DNA of 64,000 bases from Oscillospiraceae bacterium (GTDB taxonomy: Bacteria > Bacillota > Clostridia > Christensenellales > Aristaeellaceae). Below are positions 53,449 through 62,466 of this stretch, piece after piece. Made by a program: the position numbers and the translations under genes. The number at the start of each line of letters is the position of its first letter. Position 1 is the stretch's first letter. The stretch spans positions 1 to 64,000 of the forward strand of contig JAISWI010000072.1 in the NCBI GenBank assembly GCA_031270865.1, given 5' to 3'. Under the pieces are notes generated by a model. The model was given only the letters and a program-made list of their open reading frames with translations, had not been told where the DNA came from and made no database searches.

Positions 53449-54420
53449 ATGCGCGTATTGTTTATCGGTACGGATTGCATAGAAAAATGGGATCCCTACA
53501 TCGGCGACCTGGACTGCGCGTTCCTCAATGGCTTCGATGAGGATATTAAGGCGAACTGCGGCGCCGATACCGTCCTGCGCTCATGCCGCGCGTTCGGTTC
53601 GCTGTCCGACGCGCTTGCCGCGCATAAGCCCAGTTTCGTTGTGATCGGCGTGCCAAACACCCGCAAGAACAAGCCCGGATATGAGCTGGCCGCGCTAGCG
53701 TCCGGCGCGGATTTATATGTACATAAGTTCAGGCTTGCCGACTTCGCGGACTACGACCGCGTGCTGGAATCTTCGCGGGTTACTGGTCGCGAGGTGTTCA
53801 TGGGCGAATCCTACCGCAGGGCCGCGGCCACCCGAACCGCCGCGTCCATACTGATGGAGAGCGGCTTCGGCGCCATTGAAACCATCGACTGGCGGTGTTC
53901 GCTGTCCATCCCTGTGTCAAGCTGGGAATCCGCTTACGCGTCGCTGGCGTTGGAGGATCTCGCGCCGCATCACCTAAGCGCGTTGGACGCGCTGACGCCG
54001 CTAAACGCCGTCGAGGTGTACGCCAAGACCCAGACCCCGGCGAAGGGGCTTCCCTCACGCGGCACGGTTTGTGTTCTTGTGCTTACGCTTGAGGGCGGCG
54101 CGGTCGTGACTCACCGCGTAGACTGGCACGCCGCCGCATGGCCGACCGATTTCTATGGCGTGGTTGACATAGAATGCGCGGATGGTTATGTACATATTGA
54201 CCAGAACGAGCTTAGGAGCGGACGCTATGACGATACGGCCGCCACCCATCGGATAGATGGTCCGCCCGCCGACGCGCCGGGTGAAGTACTCCAATATCTT
54301 AAAACCGGGAAAAGCGGGGCTAAGCCATACGATATCGAGGAATTCGACCGTGTGGCCCGCGTCCTGCGGGCAGCCCAGCGCTCGGTGGAAACGGGTTTGC
54401 CAATCGCGATACAGCCATAA
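53449..54420 (+). CDS. Gfo/Idh/MocA-type oxidoreductase (divergent)
   Basis: A 323-residue protein with an N-terminal Rossmann-like domain (MRVLFIGTD; FVVIGVPNTRKNKPGYEL) and a C-terminal alpha/beta domain typical of Gfo/Idh/MocA. The usual EKP lysine motif is changed to VHKFRLADF, with Lys retained. The glycine-rich NAD loop is weak, so cofactor use is uncertain. These enzymes oxidise sugar or inositol hydroxyls. It is tightly packed in the plus-strand operon. Confidence 0.78.
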   Translation: MRVLFIGTDCIEKWDPYIGDLDCAFLNGFDEDIKANCGADTVLRSCRAFGSLSDALAAHKPSFVVIGVPNTRKNKPGYELAALASGADLYVHKFRLADFADYDRVLESSRVTGREVFMGESYRRAAATRTAASILMESGFGAIETIDWRCSLSIPVSSWESAYASLALEDLAPHHLSALDALTPLNAVEVYAKTQTPAKGLPSRGTVCVLVLTLEGGAVVTHRVDWHAAAWPTDFYGVVDIECADGYVHIDQNELRSGRYDDTAATHRIDGPPADAPGEVLQYLKTGKSGAKPYDIEEFDRVARVLRAAQRSVETGLPIAIQP

Positions 54421-54443
54421 GCAAGGCGGTAGGAGGTTCCTGT

Positions 54444-56459
54444 ATGCTATCCGATACCAACGCGACGCCAGTCATACATGCCCGCAAACGCTTCACCCAC
54501 GCGCCCATGTGGGCATACCTGCAACGGCAGCTGTTCACCGCGATCAACCAATCCCTGGATATCATACTGGAGAAATACCTCCACCCCAACGGGTATTTCA
54601 AGTGGCCGCATGATCCCAAGCCGGGCGTTGGTTACGGCGCGGTCGACGACGCGTACGAGAGCTTCCACGCGTGGCCGCTGTTCTACGTGTTGGGCGGCGA
54701 CGACCGCTTCTTCGATCTTGCGCTCAAGGAGTTCGACACGATCAACGAGCAGTTCGGCGCGTTGGATTACGGCGTCGGCGGCCATAAGGTTGTGGAGGAC
54801 GAATACTACTCCTATTGCGACTGGATGCACCAGGGCGAGGGCAACCAGTTGTTCTACCTGTTAAACCTTGCAAAGCCGGGACATCCCCGCTTGAAGGAAT
54901 TGTCAGAGCGGTTCGCCGCGCTGTTCACGGACGCCTCTAAAGGCATATTCGATCCGGCAAACCGGGTGATCAAGTCGCCCACGCATGGCGCGGCGGGGCT
55001 GATACCTGTCCAGCCGCGCCCGTTCGGTTACGCCAAGTGGATGGATTACTACGGCCTGCCGTTCTTCGACGTGCCGGGCGTTGCCACGCTGGACGACCTG
55101 AAGGACCCCGAAAAGGCCATGCGCATGGGCGAGGCGATCGCGCTGCGCAAGGAGCGGAGCGAGTCGGTCATCAACCTGATGGCGACCAGCCTGATCATGA
55201 ATGCGTACCTGCACACCGGATCGGACGTATACCGCCAGTGGATACTTGGCTATGTGGAGGCGTGGCGTGAGCGATCGGCCGCGAACGGCGGGCTGGTCCC
55301 CGATAACGCCGGGCCTGACGGCAAGGTCGGCGGGCTGCTGGACGGGAAATGGTATGGCGGGCATTACGGATGGGTGTGGCCGCACGGGTACTGGTTCATA
55401 GCCGAATCGGTGGCGGCGGCGTGCGAGAATGAGACGCTGCTCACGGGCGACATCACCCGGATGGATTGGATGCGCGAGCAGGCGCGGCATGTACTAAGCC
55501 ACGCGATCCACGCAGACGGCATGACGCTCGTGCCGTACAAGTTCGCGGACGAAGGCTCGATCATCGAGTATGACCCGATATCCTCCCTTGCCCGCGACGA
55601 GACGCTGGTCGAGCCAAACGGCGACCCGGTGTTCGACGCCGACAACGAGTTCGAGGAGCCGGAGGCGACCCGCATCGACACGCCGCTGGTATCATCCGGC
55701 GGGAAGTTCACGCGCAAACGCCAGCTTGACGGCGGCTGGTATGAATATTACCCGATGCGCCCGCAGCCGATGGCGCACGCGTTCAACCTGACGCGAGGCG
55801 AGGAGGATATTGAGATACTCGAATCCGCTCGGAAGCGTCCCGGCTCACCCAAGAGGCGGTTCGCCGTGCCGTTCTTCAAGAACGCCGGCGGTCAGGAATA
55901 CGCGTGGCTAAGCTGGATGAGCGGAGATTTCCCCGATTTCCCTGAGAAAATGATGGAATACAACCTGGCGCTGGTATACTCGCGCGTCAAGAAGACACAC
56001 ACCGACACGCAGGATCCCTCAACGTACGACGACGCGTACATCCAGAACCGGAACCCTATATGCGCTGAGGGCCTGGTGATGCTAACGCTGGGCTCACCGC
56101 TGCCGCTGTATAACGGCGGGCTGCTGATGTCCACGCTGTTCTACTTCGACGCGGACCAGGGCAGGCCCGGGTTGCCGCCGGACGTATCCGCACTGGTCTT
56201 TGACAACGTGAAGGACAGCGTCGCCCTGACGCTGGTGAACTTGAACCCCGCGCGAACACGCCGCGTAATAGCGCAGGGCGGCGCGTTCGCGGAGCATACC
56301 TTCGGCCGCGTAGCGCTCGATGACGGCGAGGCGTTGGAGGTGGGCGGCCCGCGCTTCCTGGCCCAGCTTCCGCCGAACAGTATGGCGACATTTACTATAA
56401 CCATCGCGCGGTATTCAAGGACCCCCGCCTACTGGACAAGGGAGGATATCGCCGTGTAG
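54444..56459 (+). CDS. Protein of unrecognised family, paralogue A (possible alpha/alpha-barrel carbohydrate enzyme)
   Basis: A 671-residue cytosolic protein (no signal peptide), last gene of the plus-strand operon, with TAGGAGG before its ATG. It is clearly paralogous to the convergent gene at 56464-58389: shared segments include YESFHAWPLFYVLGGDDRF, DWMHQGEGNQLFYLLNLA, WYGGHYGWVWPHGYWFIAES and SRVKKTHTDTQDPSTYDDAY. The helix-rich N-terminal two thirds with repeated aromatic/Gly segments suggest an (alpha/alpha)6 barrel such as glycoside hydrolases or lyases use, ending in a beta-sandwich. I cannot name the family. Conserved His, Asp, Glu and Trp in the shared segments are candidate active-site residues. 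Confidence 0.85.
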   Translation: MLSDTNATPVIHARKRFTHAPMWAYLQRQLFTAINQSLDIILEKYLHPNGYFKWPHDPKPGVGYGAVDDAYESFHAWPLFYVLGGDDRFFDLALKEFDTINEQFGALDYGVGGHKVVEDEYYSYCDWMHQGEGNQLFYLLNLAKPGHPRLKELSERFAALFTDASKGIFDPANRVIKSPTHGAAGLIPVQPRPFGYAKWMDYYGLPFFDVPGVATLDDLKDPEKAMRMGEAIALRKERSESVINLMATSLIMNAYLHTGSDVYRQWILGYVEAWRERSAANGGLVPDNAGPDGKVGGLLDGKWYGGHYGWVWPHGYWFIAESVAAACENETLLTGDITRMDWMREQARHVLSHAIHADGMTLVPYKFADEGSIIEYDPISSLARDETLVEPNGDPVFDADNEFEEPEATRIDTPLVSSGGKFTRKRQLDGGWYEYYPMRPQPMAHAFNLTRGEEDIEILESARKRPGSPKRRFAVPFFKNAGGQEYAWLSWMSGDFPDFPEKMMEYNLALVYSRVKKTHTDTQDPSTYDDAYIQNRNPICAEGLVMLTLGSPLPLYNGGLLMSTLFYFDADQGRPGLPPDVSALVFDNVKDSVALTLVNLNPARTRRVIAQGGAFAEHTFGRVALDDGEALEVGGPRFLAQLPPNSMATFTITIARYSRTPAYWTREDIAV

Positions 56460-56463
56460 AGCG

Positions 56464-58389
56464 TTATCCCCCGAACGGCCATTGGTACGCCGCCTGGCCG
56501 CCGTACCGCTTCAACGTAACGCGCAGGTCCGCCCGCGAACTGGGCGGCAACTCAAGCAGGAACCAGCGCCCGCCGCATTCTTGGTCAGCGCCGCCATCCA
56601 CAGACACGCGCTGGATGAGATGTTCGCCAAACGCGCCGCCTTGAACATACATCCGGCGCGATTCCGCCGCGTTAAGGTTGATTATCGTGACATATACAGC
56701 GTCGTCATCCAGCCGCGTCACCAGCGCGGCGACGTCTTCGGGCAGGCCTGGACGCTTCTCGAGCGCGTCGTAGTACAGCAGCGACACTTGCGGCAGCCCG
56801 CCGTTATAGATGGGCATCGGCCCGCCCAGCGTCAGATGCGCAAGCCCCTCGCAGGTTATCGGGTTGCGTTGCTGCAGGTACGCGTCGCCGTATGTCGCGG
56901 GGTCCTGCGTATCCTCGTGGATCATCTTTAGGCGCGAGTACACCTGGTTGATGTTGTATGTCAGTATCCGCTCTGGGTAGTCCGGGTTCTCGCCGCGCAG
57001 GTACTCAATCCATCGCGGATCCTGCCCGCCCATGTACTTGGAGTAGCCGTCCAACGGACGGTTGTGCCAATCGGGTTTGGGAGCGCGTTTCGTGCGGAGG
57101 ATTAAGTCCAGGTCGTCCTCATCTCGCGATAAGAACCACAGGTGCGTCGGCTGCGGCTGCGGCGTCCGCGCGAACTCGAACCAGCCGTCCTTCTGGTAGA
57201 GGTTCACATGCTCAGGGTTGCGGACGGGGAGCGAGTCGTCTGTCAGCACATTCGTCGGGTTCTGGTTGTACTGCTGGACCGCGCCCGGGTCGGCGTGCTT
57301 CATTGGAATGTATAGCTCGCCATCCTTCTCAACAGCCAACGACAGCAGCAGGTCATACTGGGAGCGCAGCCACCGCGCGATCCCCGTGTCCCCGGTCAGC
57401 GCCGCCCAGTTCTCGCTGGCTATCATTAGCGCGTCCGCGATGAAGTAGAACCCATGCGGCCACGTCCAGCCGTAGTAGCCGCCGTACCACTTGCCGCCCA
57501 TCTCGCCGCCGATATCACCATTGCGGCCAACGTTGTCCGGGACCAGCCCGCCGTTGCGCTGTGTCCGCTCACGCCACGCCTCCACGTAGTCGATGATGAA
57601 CGTCTTGTACTTCTCCTCCCGCGTGTGGAGGTACGCGTTCATGACCATGCTCGTGGCGGCAAGGTTGATCACCGTGTCGCTGTAGGCGAGGCGGTCGCGC
57701 ATGGCCAGCGCCACGCGCCGCGCCTTTTCAACATCGCGCGTGTCGTCGACCGTCTCAACGCCCGGTAGGTCGTGGAACGGCAGGCCGTACCACTGCTTCC
57801 AGTCCGCGTACAGCCACGGCTTGCCGTCAAAGTTGCGGTGGGCCGCGCCCATGCTGCCCAAGTAGCAGCAGCGGAACATCCTGCGCTCATAATCGTAGTT
57901 GACCGCTTCCGGGTCCTCGTTCATCAGGAATCCGGCGTACCGGATCGCCCGCTCCCTTGTGGGCGCGTGGGTCGGGTCGGCCAGGTTCAGCAGGTAGAAC
58001 AACAGGTAGCCCTCGCCCTGGTGCATCCAGTCGTAGCCCTGTTCATATTCCTTAACAACCATCGGGTGGCCGTGGCCGGTGCCGTATCCCGCGAACTGGC
58101 GGGTTATCGCGTCGTACTCGCGGCGGGCGTACTCCAGGAATTTGGGCGAGCCGCCCAGCAGGTAATACAGCGGCCAACTATGGAAACTCTCGTACATGTC
58201 GTCCAGCGCGTCGATCGACTCAAAGCCTTCCGCAACGGGCGGCCATTTCATCGAGCCGTCCGGGTTGGTGTATTTCCCCAAAACAAGGTCTGGCGTTCCG
58301 TCCATCAGATGGATCAGCTGACGCTCCAGCAGCGCCCATTCAGGCGCGAGGCCGATACGCTCGTTCGCGCGTATTGTTAATATGTCCAT
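56464..58389 (-). CDS. Protein of unrecognised family, paralogue B (possible alpha/alpha-barrel carbohydrate enzyme)
   Basis: A 641-residue paralogue of the gene ending four bases away on the other strand. Shared landmarks are YESFHSWPLYYLLGGSPKF, DWMHQGEGYLLFYLLNLA, WYGGYYGWTWPHGFYFIADA and SRLKMIHEDTQDPATYGDAY; it lacks some loop insertions of paralogue A. The ATG at 58389 follows AAGGAG by nine bases; the frame to 58443 would run into the upstream hairpin. No signal peptide. It is the last gene of the minus-strand importer operon, so each importer has its own copy, suggesting that both act on imported substrates. Confidence 0.85.
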   Translation of the reverse strand: MDILTIRANERIGLAPEWALLERQLIHLMDGTPDLVLGKYTNPDGSMKWPPVAEGFESIDALDDMYESFHSWPLYYLLGGSPKFLEYARREYDAITRQFAGYGTGHGHPMVVKEYEQGYDWMHQGEGYLLFYLLNLADPTHAPTRERAIRYAGFLMNEDPEAVNYDYERRMFRCCYLGSMGAAHRNFDGKPWLYADWKQWYGLPFHDLPGVETVDDTRDVEKARRVALAMRDRLAYSDTVINLAATSMVMNAYLHTREEKYKTFIIDYVEAWRERTQRNGGLVPDNVGRNGDIGGEMGGKWYGGYYGWTWPHGFYFIADALMIASENWAALTGDTGIARWLRSQYDLLLSLAVEKDGELYIPMKHADPGAVQQYNQNPTNVLTDDSLPVRNPEHVNLYQKDGWFEFARTPQPQPTHLWFLSRDEDDLDLILRTKRAPKPDWHNRPLDGYSKYMGGQDPRWIEYLRGENPDYPERILTYNINQVYSRLKMIHEDTQDPATYGDAYLQQRNPITCEGLAHLTLGGPMPIYNGGLPQVSLLYYDALEKRPGLPEDVAALVTRLDDDAVYVTIINLNAAESRRMYVQGGAFGEHLIQRVSVDGGADQECGGRWFLLELPPSSRADLRVTLKRYGGQAAYQWPFGG

Positions 58390-58412
58390 AGCGATTATCT
58401 CCTTGCGGAAAG

Positions 58413-58464
58413 TCGCCGCCCGACGCGGCATACTGTCGGGCACAGCATACCACGCGGGCGGCGA
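58413..58464 (-). other. Intercistronic stem-loop after the binding-protein gene
   Basis: A perfect 10-bp stem TCGCCGCCCG / CGGGCGGCGA with a 32-base loop separates the binding-protein stop (58478) from the start of paralogue B (58389). Confidence 0.65.
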
Positions 58465-58477
58465 TTGTACAATCCCC

Positions 58478-60376
58478 CTAGTTCAGCGCGTCCATGAACG
58501 CCGCGTTGTACGTGTTCACGAAGTAATCCGTACACGCGGCAAGCGTATCCTCGTCGACGCCTATCTGCTTTGAGACCGCGATGAACTCGTCATACAGCCG
58601 GTCGAACTCGGCTTCGGACTGCGCGGCAAGGCTCTTCATCATCGTGTCTTCCCATGTCTGCCGGGCGGCCCACATCTTTTCCACGCCGGGCACCACGTTT
58701 GTGAAATTCCATATAAACGCGAGTTCGGATACCGTGCCCCGGTAATCATCCACCATGCCGGAGGAGAACATCTGCCGCGCCTCCGATTTGTCGGCTGGGA
58801 CCTCGTCATAAACGATATACGGCGAGTACTTCCGCGCGGCGGTGAAGGGCCAGAACTGCAGGCGGCGGACCTTGTACTGCACGTTCGTTAGGCCGTTGGT
58901 CAGGTTGTATTCCATCAGCAGCTTCGGGTTGTTGTTATAAAGCGACGCCTCCTCGATGGCCGGGTCGGTGAAGCGCCTCTCGCCCTGTTCGTTGGTCTGG
59001 TACAGCCCGGCGGTCGATGGACCCCAGTACTGCAGGTTCGCGTATGCCTCGCTAAGGTGGAAGTCGGCCCACATCAGTATCTGGGGCAGGTCCTCCTCCT
59101 TCACGCTGTCCTTGAAGATCATTATGCCGCGCTGGATGTTGGGCATCGCGACCGTGAGCGGGTACTTGTCCGTCCTGATGGGTATGTCAAAGTACAGCGG
59201 GCGGTAGCGGTAAGGCTTGTTCGCCTCGATGACCGCGTTGTCGGGCCAGCACCATTCCGCGTAAGCGACCGCGTATACTCCGTTGTTCAGCTTCGCCTGG
59301 AAAGCCACGGTGTCGTCGATCAGCGATTCCGGCGATACCACGTCCTCGCGGACCAGCTGGTTGAACGTCTTGTACAGTGAGCGGACCTCGTCCTCATACG
59401 CGGCGAAGCGCACGGTCTTTGTAACGTTATCCCAGTAGGTGAAACAGTCGGAGCTTGTGCCCCAGCCAAACAAGTTGCTGGCCAGCCTCGCGCCGAGCGG
59501 ATAGTTGTCGATGCCCGCCGACGCGTAGGTTGAATACACCTTCTGGTTGCCTTCCGTCAGCCCCAGCGCGTCTATCTTGCGCAGGAACTCGTAGAAATCT
59601 TCCGCCGACCGGATCGGAACGTCGTACACATCCTCCTTGTCGAAGTAGCCCTTCTCCATGTACAGCGCCTCGATCTCGTCCATAGTCTTGGCCTGCGGGT
59701 AGATCATCTTGAGTATGTCGTCGCGCACAACCACCGCCGACTGCTGGAAGTTGGTCGGCGGCTCTATGCCCTTGCCGTACTTCGCCTGTTCGGTCTCGTC
59801 CAGCGGCCACAGGTCCTTAGTAAGCTCGTAGCTGGCGTTCGGGATCGGGATCGACCATATCCTGTCCGTGCCCCCGGTTATCTCCATGCTCTCCCATACC
59901 GGCCTGTACAGCGGATCGTCCCGCGGGATCAGCTTCATCAGGTTGGGCATGTACTTAGGAATCAGGTCGGTAAGGTCGTAGACCACGCCGCCCTCGATCA
60001 GCGCGGAGGCCAGCTGCGCGTTGGTCACCAGGCTGGGCCAATCCTTCGTGCCAGCCAGCATCGCCAGGCGCACGTCGAACGTCGTGCCCGCGCCGTTGGA
60101 GAAGGACTCGTCGTAGTTGATCTTTACGCCGGTGACACGCTCGATCTCAGGCTCGACTACATCCTTCGTGGATACCTCCGGGTTCATCGGGTCCACGCCG
60201 TGGCCATACCACCATGTCAGCTCCAGCTGCTTGCCTTCCCATGACGGCAGCAGCGCGGAGTCCAGTATGGTTTCGTCGTTCCATGGATACGCCTGCGGGG
60301 TCACCGTGGATTCCGCCAGCGCCGCGCATAGCGGCGTCATCGCCGCCACGAGCAGCAGGGCCAGCCATTTCTTCAT
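58478..60376 (-). CDS. Extracellular solute-binding protein, LplA type (minus-strand operon)
   Basis: A 632-residue family 1 binding protein, large for the family. The signal peptide MKKWLALLLVAAMTPLCAAL contains a Cys, but its context (TPLC) is not a lipobox and an ALA/EST cleavage site follows. The mature protein has ELTWWYGHGVDP early and Trp/Tyr-rich segments that could stack on sugars. The ATG at 60376 follows AAAGGAG. It lies after both permease genes in the operon, and a hairpin follows it. Confidence 0.92.
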   Translation of the reverse strand: MKKWLALLLVAAMTPLCAALAESTVTPQAYPWNDETILDSALLPSWEGKQLELTWWYGHGVDPMNPEVSTKDVVEPEIERVTGVKINYDESFSNGAGTTFDVRLAMLAGTKDWPSLVTNAQLASALIEGGVVYDLTDLIPKYMPNLMKLIPRDDPLYRPVWESMEITGGTDRIWSIPIPNASYELTKDLWPLDETEQAKYGKGIEPPTNFQQSAVVVRDDILKMIYPQAKTMDEIEALYMEKGYFDKEDVYDVPIRSAEDFYEFLRKIDALGLTEGNQKVYSTYASAGIDNYPLGARLASNLFGWGTSSDCFTYWDNVTKTVRFAAYEDEVRSLYKTFNQLVREDVVSPESLIDDTVAFQAKLNNGVYAVAYAEWCWPDNAVIEANKPYRYRPLYFDIPIRTDKYPLTVAMPNIQRGIMIFKDSVKEEDLPQILMWADFHLSEAYANLQYWGPSTAGLYQTNEQGERRFTDPAIEEASLYNNNPKLLMEYNLTNGLTNVQYKVRRLQFWPFTAARKYSPYIVYDEVPADKSEARQMFSSGMVDDYRGTVSELAFIWNFTNVVPGVEKMWAARQTWEDTMMKSLAAQSEAEFDRLYDEFIAVSKQIGVDEDTLAACTDYFVNTYNAAFMDALN

Positions 60377-60423
60377 GCGGGTGTCTCCTTTCATAATAAA
60401 ACCCCTTGGGGTCATGCCCGTCG

Positions 60424-61323
60424 TCAGTCCTTGATCGCGCCGATCATTACGCCCTTGATGAAGTACTTCTGGAGGAACGGGTAGACCAGTATGATCGGCA
60501 GCGTTGTAAACACCACCTGCGCGGCCCGAAGCGCCTCCGGCGTGGTGGTCGCCGCCTGGTCGGACAAATCAAGCCCTTCCTGCAGCGCGTACTGGATCGT
60601 CTGGCGGACGCGGTCCGCCTCCGTGATGATCTGCATCAGCACGTACTGCAGCGTGAACAGCCTGGGCCTCGTGACGAAATACAGCGTTGTGGTCCAATCG
60701 TTCCAGTGCCCGACCGCCTGCCACAGCGTGATCGTCGCGAGTATGGGCAGGCTCATCGGCAGCGTGATGTTAAGGAGTATTCGCGGGTGGTTCGCGCCGT
60801 CCAGCTTGGCCGACTCGCTCAGCGACTCGGGCAGCGTATGCATATATGTGCGTATAATCACGATGTTGAAGAACGAGAATATCCCCGGCAGTATATACAC
60901 CCAGAAGCTGTTCGTCAGCGAGAGCTGGCTGTACAGTATATACTGCGGTATCAGCCCGGCGGAAAAATACATCGGTATCATGAAGAATATCAGGATCCCG
61001 GTCTTGCCGACCAGCCGCTTCTGGGCAAGCGCGTACGCCGCGAGAAACTGCGTCGCCACGGAGGTGACGGTGCCCAGCAGCACCCGCTGGACGGATACCA
61101 CGGCGGAGGCCAGAAGCTGCTTGTCGGCAAGCAGCGCCTGATAATTCTCCAGCGTGGGCTTGCGCGGCCACAGCGTGATCCCGCCCAGCAGGGTATCCTT
61201 GCTCTCGTTGAGCGACTTGGCCAGCACGTTGACGTACGGGAAAGCCATAATGACGACGACCAAAAACATGAACCCCACGTTAAGCGCGGTGAACGCCCGG
61301 TATGCCCGCGTCCTGTACTTCAT
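60424..61323 (-). CDS. Sugar ABC importer permease, LplC type (minus-strand operon)
   Basis: A 299-residue six-helix permease with EAA loop ESAKLDGANHPRILLNITLP and the C-terminal FIKGVMIGAIKD. It follows the LplB-type gene by 12 bases and precedes the binding-protein gene by 47. No local ATPase is present, as in the other LplABC-type systems of the window. Confidence 0.92.
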   Translation of the reverse strand: MKYRTRAYRAFTALNVGFMFLVVVIMAFPYVNVLAKSLNESKDTLLGGITLWPRKPTLENYQALLADKQLLASAVVSVQRVLLGTVTSVATQFLAAYALAQKRLVGKTGILIFFMIPMYFSAGLIPQYILYSQLSLTNSFWVYILPGIFSFFNIVIIRTYMHTLPESLSESAKLDGANHPRILLNITLPMSLPILATITLWQAVGHWNDWTTTLYFVTRPRLFTLQYVLMQIITEADRVRQTIQYALQEGLDLSDQAATTTPEALRAAQVVFTTLPIILVYPFLQKYFIKGVMIGAIKD

Positions 61324-61335
61324 CGCCGTCCCCCC

Positions 61336-62280
61336 TCACCAGACGCCCGCGCCGCTGACCATCTTCGAGAGCTTGTTGGAGCCGAACGTCAGCGCCAGCG
61401 CGACCAGTCCCTGCATGAACCCGACGGCGGACGCCAGCCCGAAGTCCGCCTGCTGTATGCCCATCTTGAACACGATCGTCGATATAACCTCGAAGTTAAC
61501 GAACGGGTTGCGCAGCCCGTATATCAGCTCGAAGTTGCTGCCGAACAGCCCGCCCAGGCGCAGTATCAACAGTATCATGGTCGTGGGGAGTATGCCGGTC
61601 AGCGTGATATGCCATGTCTGGCGGAGCTTGCCCGCGCCGTCCATCGCGGCAGCCTCGTACAGCTGGGGGTCTATGGACGTGATGGCGGCTATATATATGA
61701 TGGAATCCCAGCCCAGGCCCTTCCATACGGTGAGGATAAGAACATTCGGGATAAAGAAGGCGGGGTTGGACAGGAAGAGAACGCGTTTCGCGTCAGGGCC
61801 AAGCAGCAACAGCCGCAGGTCGTTGATCGGGCCGTACACGGAGTACAGGTTCATTACGATGCCTATTACCGATATCCATGATAGGAAATAGGGCATGTAG
61901 CTGATCGTCTGGACGACGCGTTTGTACCATCTAATGTCCAACTCGTTGAGCATCAGCGCGAATATGATCGGCGCGGGGAAGCCGACCAGAAGGGTGAGGA
62001 CGCTCACGCGCAGGGTATTCCATATGGATTGGACGATGCCCGGCATAGTGAATATCCTTTGGATGTTGGCCATGCCGTTCCATGGGCTGCCAAACGGTCC
62101 CTTGAACAGGTTGTAGTCCTTGAACGCGACGACCAGGCCCGCCATGGGCAGATAGCTAAAGACGAAGCACGCGGCGCCGGCGGGCAGCAACATAACATAT
62201 ATGCCGTAATTCCTACGTGCCCATACCAAGTTATCTCGCAGCGCGGGTTTCGTGATTTTCCGGACAACCCCGCCCGTCAT
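61336..62280 (-). CDS. Sugar ABC importer permease, LplB type (minus-strand operon)
   Basis: A 314-residue six-helix permease with FSYLPMAGLVVAFKDYNLFK and EAA loop EAAAMDGAGKLRQTWHITLT. The frame stays open to 62730, but the ATG at 62280 has GGAGG eight bases upstream, while the ATG at 62310 has none; I chose 62280. It begins the operon: LplB, LplC, binding protein, paralogue B. An AraC-type membrane regulator gene lies directly upstream on the same strand. Confidence 0.92.
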   Translation of the reverse strand: MTGGVVRKITKPALRDNLVWARRNYGIYVMLLPAGAACFVFSYLPMAGLVVAFKDYNLFKGPFGSPWNGMANIQRIFTMPGIVQSIWNTLRVSVLTLLVGFPAPIIFALMLNELDIRWYKRVVQTISYMPYFLSWISVIGIVMNLYSVYGPINDLRLLLLGPDAKRVLFLSNPAFFIPNVLILTVWKGLGWDSIIYIAAITSIDPQLYEAAAMDGAGKLRQTWHITLTGILPTTMILLILRLGGLFGSNFELIYGLRNPFVNFEVISTIVFKMGIQQADFGLASAVGFMQGLVALALTFGSNKLSKMVSGAGVW

Positions 62281-62355
62281 GCCGATCGCCTCCAATTCAG
62301 CGCGTTCCATATGGTAAATATAGGGCGTGACGCGTGGTTTTATCAACGGACAATT

Positions 62356-62466
62356 TTGACGGGACGCGTCAATGTTTCCAAAATGGTATGGATTGGCTGG
62401 TGGGTTCGGCCTGTTTGGTGAATATGTTGGGTATTTGTATAATTGTATTGTCCAAGTTTTTGTCAA
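62356..62466 (-). promoter_or_regulatory. Likely promoter and operator of the minus-strand importer operon
   Basis: On the minus strand TTGACA (62466-62461) is followed after 17-19 bases by ATTATACA, an imperfect -10 region near 62443-62436. Downstream, a palindrome TTGACG-N5-CGTCAA lies at 62356-62372, in the untranslated leader, where a regulator could bind. The promoter overlaps the last codons of the upstream regulator gene. The assignment is tentative. Confidence 0.45.

Noticed and set aside
60406..61881. 491-codon plus-strand frame opposite two permease genes
   Set aside because: The product is rich in Arg, Gln, His and Tyr with no membrane or domain features; the minus strand encodes well-formed permeases.
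62415..62443. Plus-strand promoter-like TTGGTG-N17-TATAAT
   Set aside because: No plus-strand gene follows; the AT-rich stretch is better explained by the minus-strand promoter region.
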